In this document: piece after piece, positions 62,001 to 64,000 of the stretch | Layout of the letters: the number at the start of each line of letters is the position of its first letter | Position numbering within the stretch: position 1 is the first letter of the stretch | From: Thermohalobaculum sp039184865 | Lineage (GTDB): Bacteria; Pseudomonadota; Alphaproteobacteria; Rhodobacterales; Rhodobacteraceae | Assembly: GCA_039184865.1 (NCBI GenBank) | Contig: JBCDAV010000022.1 | Location: forward strand, 21,307-85,306 | Direction: 5' to 3' | DNA length: 64,000 nt | Notes under the pieces: model-generated | The model's input: the letters and a program-made list of their open reading frames with translations, nothing else | The model's database searches: none | Told to the model about the DNA's origin: nothing | Translations under genes and position numbers: made by a program

Positions 62001-64000
62001 GGACGGCAGTGTGACGGACACCGGCACCTCGAGTTCGACTGCCGGTGGCATAGATGTTGCGGGGCTGACGACGCTGACCGCGACTTCGGTTACCGCTGAT
62101 AACGACATCACGCTCGATGATGTTGGCAACGATTTCGATGACGATGCGGCCGGGCCGGATGCCGTTGACGGCGTGAATGCGAGCGGCAATGACGTGAGCA
62201 TCTTCGACGAGGATGCGCTCGCGCTCGGCGTCGTCACGGCTGACACGCTTACCGTCACGGCGCGGGGCTCGATTACCGACACGAGCGCACAGGCCATAGC
62301 TGTCACCGGAGCGACCACCATCACGGCTGTCGATGCGGCCGGCACGGACTTCTTCGATATCCAACTCGACAACGTCGATACGCACAACTTTGACAGCGAT
62401 GCCGGCGCTGCAGCAGACGCTACGGCTGGCGTTTTCCTCGCGGGCGAGGATATCCACATCGATGACGTCGACGCGATCCTGCTGGCCACTGTCACCACGA
62501 ACGCCGATACTGCCGATGCAACAATCGCGAACGGCGATGGCGATCTGACGGTCCTGTCTGGTGGATCGATCACCGACTCCACGCAGACGATCACCGTCGT
62601 TGGTGACACTTCGATGAATGCGACGAATACGTTCGACATTCTGATCGCGAACGCCGGAGGCTCGTCGACCTTCACTGGCGTATTCTCTGCAAACGGTGAA
62701 CAGATACAGATCCGCCAGTCCGGCAATCTTACGGTCGGCGCAGTGACCGCGAACGGCGGTACGAACGACGCGACGATCAACAACAACTCGGGCGCTGGTG
62801 GCGACGCGACGGTCTTCCTGACGGAAGGCGGCGAAGTCCTCGCGGTCATCGACCTTGATCTTCAGAACTTCGTCCGCGATGCGACGTTCGCGCTGAACGC
62901 GCCCGGCATTCTGATCACTCAAAGCTCACCGGTGACATTCGACAGCTCCTTCCTGTCCGGCATAACTGCATCGACTGCGCTTGCCGTGCGCACGACCGGC
63001 GTGAATGACATCACTGTCGATACAGTGGACGTCTCTGGTATTCCGACGGTGTCGTTCTTCACATCATCTCTCGGCGGCGGCGTTACGGGGAACGATGCTG
63101 GCGGGAACATTGCCTTTAATACCGGTGCCTCGACCTTCGCGAACCTGCGGGCCGTATCGGGCGGGAACATCACTCAGAACGCTGGCCTGACGGTCACTGG
63201 CACTGCCTTCTTCCTCGCCGCCGACTCTACGGTCGGCAACACGGCGCAGACAATCACGCTCGATAACGCTGGAAATGACTTCCAGTCGACCGTAGACGCC
63301 GTGGCGTCGGGCGCGATTGCGCTGCGCGATACAGACGGTATCGAGTTCGGTCTGGTCTCTGCCGGCTTTAATGAGACAGATACGGTCGACACCACGCGCA
63401 CCCTCACCGTCACGTCCGGCGGAACGATCACGCAACAGGCCGCCGGCGCCTCGGGCCGACCTGTGTTTGTGCGCGGTGACCTGGATGGAACCGGCACCCT
63501 TGGCGTTGACCTCGAAGGCGCGCGGGTCGAGGTTGCCGACGCTGCCACTCTCACAGCGTCGAGCACCATCGACCTCGATCAGGGTGCGGACATTCTCAAT
63601 GCGGATGCAGTTGACAACGATTTTGACAGGCTGACGTCGGGATCGCCTGATGCGGTGGATGCGCTTGTCATCAGTGCGTCCGGGCAGAGCGTAACGATTG
63701 TCGACGAAAACGCCCTGGCGCTCGGTTCGGTGACTGCCGCAACCCTCAATGTCGGTGCTGGCGGCTCGATCACGGATACGTCCGGGCAGTCCGTTTCGAT
63801 CACCGGGACAACGTCTATCGTGGCGTTTGACGATCAGGGAGACGCCGACGCGACCAATGACGAGTTCTTCGACATCGCGCTGGACAATGTGGACACGCAC
63901 GACTTCGACGCGGACGGGTCGGGTGACGCGTTCAACGCGGTGGGCGAGGACATCACGGTTGACGATGCGACGGCGATCGTTCTGGGCGCCGTGTCGACGA
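56089..64000 (+). CDS. giant TpsA exoprotein (filamentous-haemagglutinin-type adhesin), 3' end outside the window
   Basis: At least 2,637 codons remain open to the end of the window. A long signal peptide (about 48 residues, LGSGPRDAKA) precedes the TPS domain, which carries the NRI motif (residues 106-108) and NPSG (130-133, in VWVLNPSGVAISNTAQ), the marks recognised by TpsB. After about residue 300 come repeats of Thr/Asp/Gly/Val-rich beta-helix units (for example TIALDNTGNDF); the frame stays open and protein-like throughout (I checked near 57601, 60001 and 63961). Lysine is very rare and Asp very common in the passenger. Surface adhesin or contact-dependent toxin; the C-terminal end, which decides between these, lies outside. 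Start at 56089, 87 bp behind tpsB. Confidence 0.93.
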   Translation, partial: MISGEFRAISRQGSQIERLRSRLLGRTALCGVISLGAVLGSGPRDAKAGPQGTVVTHGQISSTTTGNHTQFTQTTNLGIMNHQSMNIGAAESVHFQQPGKSSLTVNRIVGPGATDIRGSLSATGNVWVLNPSGVAISNTAQINVNGLIATTARITDESIISGHGSGSYSFAEAPDGSSIINAGTISAGDGNVVLVAPVVENSGTITTEGSDVAVGAGSGFTVDMDLDGLTRFEVQPGNGVNLTNSGQISAQGGAVYMSANAASSVESAVVSIGGEVEATRIENRGGTIVISGGENGVTEVTGKIDASQVEGAGGKIAITGDIVDIQSTAVVNASGATDGGKVEIGGGFQGRAVESSVVRHVSASAPEGAPLPVAKRTVIRPDAKILANAGTTGNGGEIIVWSDELAFFHGAIEARGGSISGNGGFAEVSGKIGLEFFGSVDLTAPNGEVGGLLLDPLNINVVDSVTGNATDELELDGDIIEFAERDGDTLNIGSDAIVAVGGNVTLQATNDVTISDALALGANDFIVQASEDIAVNDAITSSGTISLTADADSSGSGATGAEASDDSGVVTFGATGSIAGGGTVVISSGANSGGSAADTTLGSITAASLSVTTTGNGNVSQNSGTTITVTGNTTVSAGTGNVTVAETTNDFQGEIDITGQNVDIRDANSLNLDEITATGTLTVVASGAGDVLDAGSNISVTGNTSISAGNDININTNSVHQFGGTVALTADQIIEFNATGNTTFAAISATNATDVTNTLTVNTGTVDFSDTVSIGATSDLTLRIGEVATQSGGTITADALTINQFATSDITLNQANDVNSLQTDATAGTNLAFTDVDEVSLGIINTGTLSVAATQADLIGAVSATTSATITNANTSFMTVGGAGDADGTTFDLTQTSLDNLTTGNLILNPNDVLNFDAVDTTTTTNIDGVMVSNTGNAVNFLTGANSFEALTISDAAAIADTGTVSVTGATAISSTSTIALDNTGNDFVGAVSLTSSSDVDISDTNGITLAGVSAASLDVVSGGNIVDDGVSVSVADDVSVSGLTSLSATGDVVLDDTFHDFDEVDISATTASSTIVVADSDDITLGDIDAGGTFSVSATTIADDGVSAAAGDDVNVTNGTTLTASTGDITLDDGNNDFGGDIVIAGSSTGTTATIVSNVDEQINFGAVTAANLAITTPSAIAGPDTGVDFNGTVALNSGAGTLTLNSSGESIVLGGTVAGTLNLSATDIGNLDNGVGTLIANSSGGSIIANAAPAALNQLTLDATLAGASNDGQISVGPFTATNLSATGNDIIEASGTAGATVSGLAALTATGESAAADGDITLNNNGGTGFDFGTVSATATDAIDLGDENAISLAGIDGASLSVNANGAIEDDGTSTATADDVSISGTTTLTAGGDIILDDDFNEFSTVIATANSGTSAFELDEATGVTLGNISATTVSIDAGGTIDQVSSTSIVASDTVDITATDSVTLNESNNNFQSVIDIDTTADAIVLVNSNDVTLGGVDGSSLSISATGGILDDAVSGAADDVSITGTTTLTSSGGAIILDDDNHDLATVVATANSGTAAFELDESTGVTLGNIAATTVSIDAGGTIDQVSSTSIVASDTVDITATDSVTLNESGNNLQSVIDIDTTADAIVLVNSNAVTLGGVDGSSLSVSATGVIADDAVSASVADDVSISGDTTLTAGGDIILDDDFHDFSTVIANANSGTSAFALDETTGVTLGNIAATTVSIDAGGAIDQVVSTSIVASDTVDITATDSVTLNQPDNDFQSVIDIDTTADAIVLVDTNAITLGGIDGSSFSLSAGGTVIDDGVSGTADDVVISGASTLNAAGDLILDDTAHDFDGSFNASAQDIVLADVDAVELGNVTATAGADTTSDALALPTVAGNDGDLFVTVGTSITQTTTTVISVPSVADFNANTASGNTITVDQANLFEGLVDADGFDITLGDANSIELRDINAFGFLSVAAQDGSVTDTGTSSSTAGGIDVAGLTTLTATSVTADNDITLDDVGNDFDDDAAGPDAVDGVNASGNDVSIFDEDALALGVVTADTLTVTARGSITDTSAQAIAVTGATTITAVDAAGTDFFDIQLDNVDTHNFDSDAGAAADATAGVFLAGEDIHIDDVDAILLATVTTNADTADATIANGDGDLTVLSGGSITDSTQTITVVGDTSMNATNTFDILIANAGGSSTFTGVFSANGEQIQIRQSGNLTVGAVTANGGTNDATINNNSGAGGDATVFLTEGGEVLAVIDLDLQNFVRDATFALNAPGILITQSSPVTFDSSFLSGITASTALAVRTTGVNDITVDTVDVSGIPTVSFFTSSLGGGVTGNDAGGNIAFNTGASTFANLRAVSGGNITQNAGLTVTGTAFFLAADSTVGNTAQTITLDNAGNDFQSTVDAVASGAIALRDTDGIEFGLVSAGFNETDTVDTTRTLTVTSGGTITQQAAGASGRPVFVRGDLDGTGTLGVDLEGARVEVADAATLTASSTIDLDQGADILNADAVDNDFDRLTSGSPDAVDALVISASGQSVTIVDENALALGSVTAATLNVGAGGSITDTSGQSVSITGTTSIVAFDDQGDADATNDEFFDIALDNVDTHDFDADGSGDAFNAVGEDITVDDATAIVLGAVST
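60241..61551 (+). repeat. three tandem repeats of about 145 codons in the TpsA passenger
   Basis: Units begin at 60241, 60676 and 61117 and end at 61551: 435, 441 and 435 bp, all multiples of three. They share blocks such as DQVSSTSIVASDTVDITATDSVTLN, AIVLVNSNAVTLGGVDGSSLSV and GVTLGNIAATTVSIDAGG. DNA identity is high, so the copies are recent or kept alike by recombination. Confidence 0.85.
62159..63909 (+). repeat. higher-order duplication in TpsA, period about 1.5 kb
   Basis: The blocks at 62159-62400 and 63650-63909 encode matching runs (PDAVDG/PDAVDA, DEDALALGVVTADTL against DENALALGSVTAATL, GSITDTSAQ against GSITDTSGQ, FFDIQLDNVDTHNFD against FFDIALDNVDTHDFD), offset by about 1,497 bp, or 499 codons. 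Confidence 0.65.

Noticed and set aside
1..64000. CRISPR array, insertion sequence or prophage
   Set aside because: No regularly spaced short repeats, transposase, integrase or phage structural gene is recognisable.

Overview
This 64 kb window is GC-rich, densely coding chromosomal DNA from an alphaproteobacterium, most likely a marine Rhodobacterales (Roseobacter-type) organism. I infer this from gene content: the comF-grxC-nitrilase block facing an NDUFAF5-like methyltransferase, tamA-tamB, opgC, purM-purN, an NADP/TGS-type thrS, a YeeE/YedE sulfur transporter, SapC, and a TPS adhesin with very acidic passenger repeats. No 16S rRNA or other decisive marker is present, so the taxonomy is inference.

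Layout. 0-6.6 kb: the end of a TPR protein; a ggt plus beta-hydroxyacid-dehydrogenase-like pair on the minus strand; a signal-less peptidoglycan-binding/C39-like peptidase; a TauE/SafE exporter with an aspartate-dehydrogenase-like gene. 6.7-12.9 kb: tamA-tamB, the outer-membrane assembly pair. 13.1-18.2 kb: a compact chemosensory operon cheA-cheW-cheW-cheR-cheB, without cheY, cheD or a receptor gene nearby. 18.6-22.3 kb: a four-gene minus-strand operon (acyl-CoA dehydrogenase, cupin, metallo-beta-lactamase-fold hydrolase, small conserved protein). 22.5-28.1 kb: Sua5/TsaC, a GlcD-type FAD oxidoreductase, comF-grxC-nitrilase and a methyltransferase. 28.1-36.8 kb: an Ala/Pro/Ser-rich protein, DUF302 with a YeeE/YedE transporter, opgC, a RibD-type reductase, a cytochrome b561, thrS and a VOC protein. 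36.8-42.8 kb: an unknown tail-anchored-looking protein, a crotonase, purM-purN, one CAU-anticodon tRNA, a YHS-domain protein and a divergent DUF6502-DUF5666-like pair behind a palindrome-containing promoter. 43.2-49.6 kb: nei and a photolyase-family gene facing each other's promoter, an altronate-dehydratase-family enzyme, SapC and a methyltransferase.

49.6-64 kb is the accessory part. It has long gene-poor stretches, a small coiled-coil protein, an orphan vgrG, an OmpA-domain protein, and a two-partner secretion locus (TpsB transporter followed by a giant TpsA exoprotein that runs off the window after at least 2,637 codons). The exoprotein carries near-perfect tandem repeats of about 145 residues and a higher-order duplication about 1.5 kb apart.

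Points most worth a second look: the giant repetitive TpsA; the orphan VgrG together with the signal-less peptidase as possible type VI secretion parts; the photolyase-family protein that lacks the cysteine cluster of iron-sulfur photolyases; the operator-like palindrome between the YHS and DUF6502 genes; and the perfect 12-bp hairpin in the thrS upstream region. All functional statements come from reading motifs and context; no database search was run.
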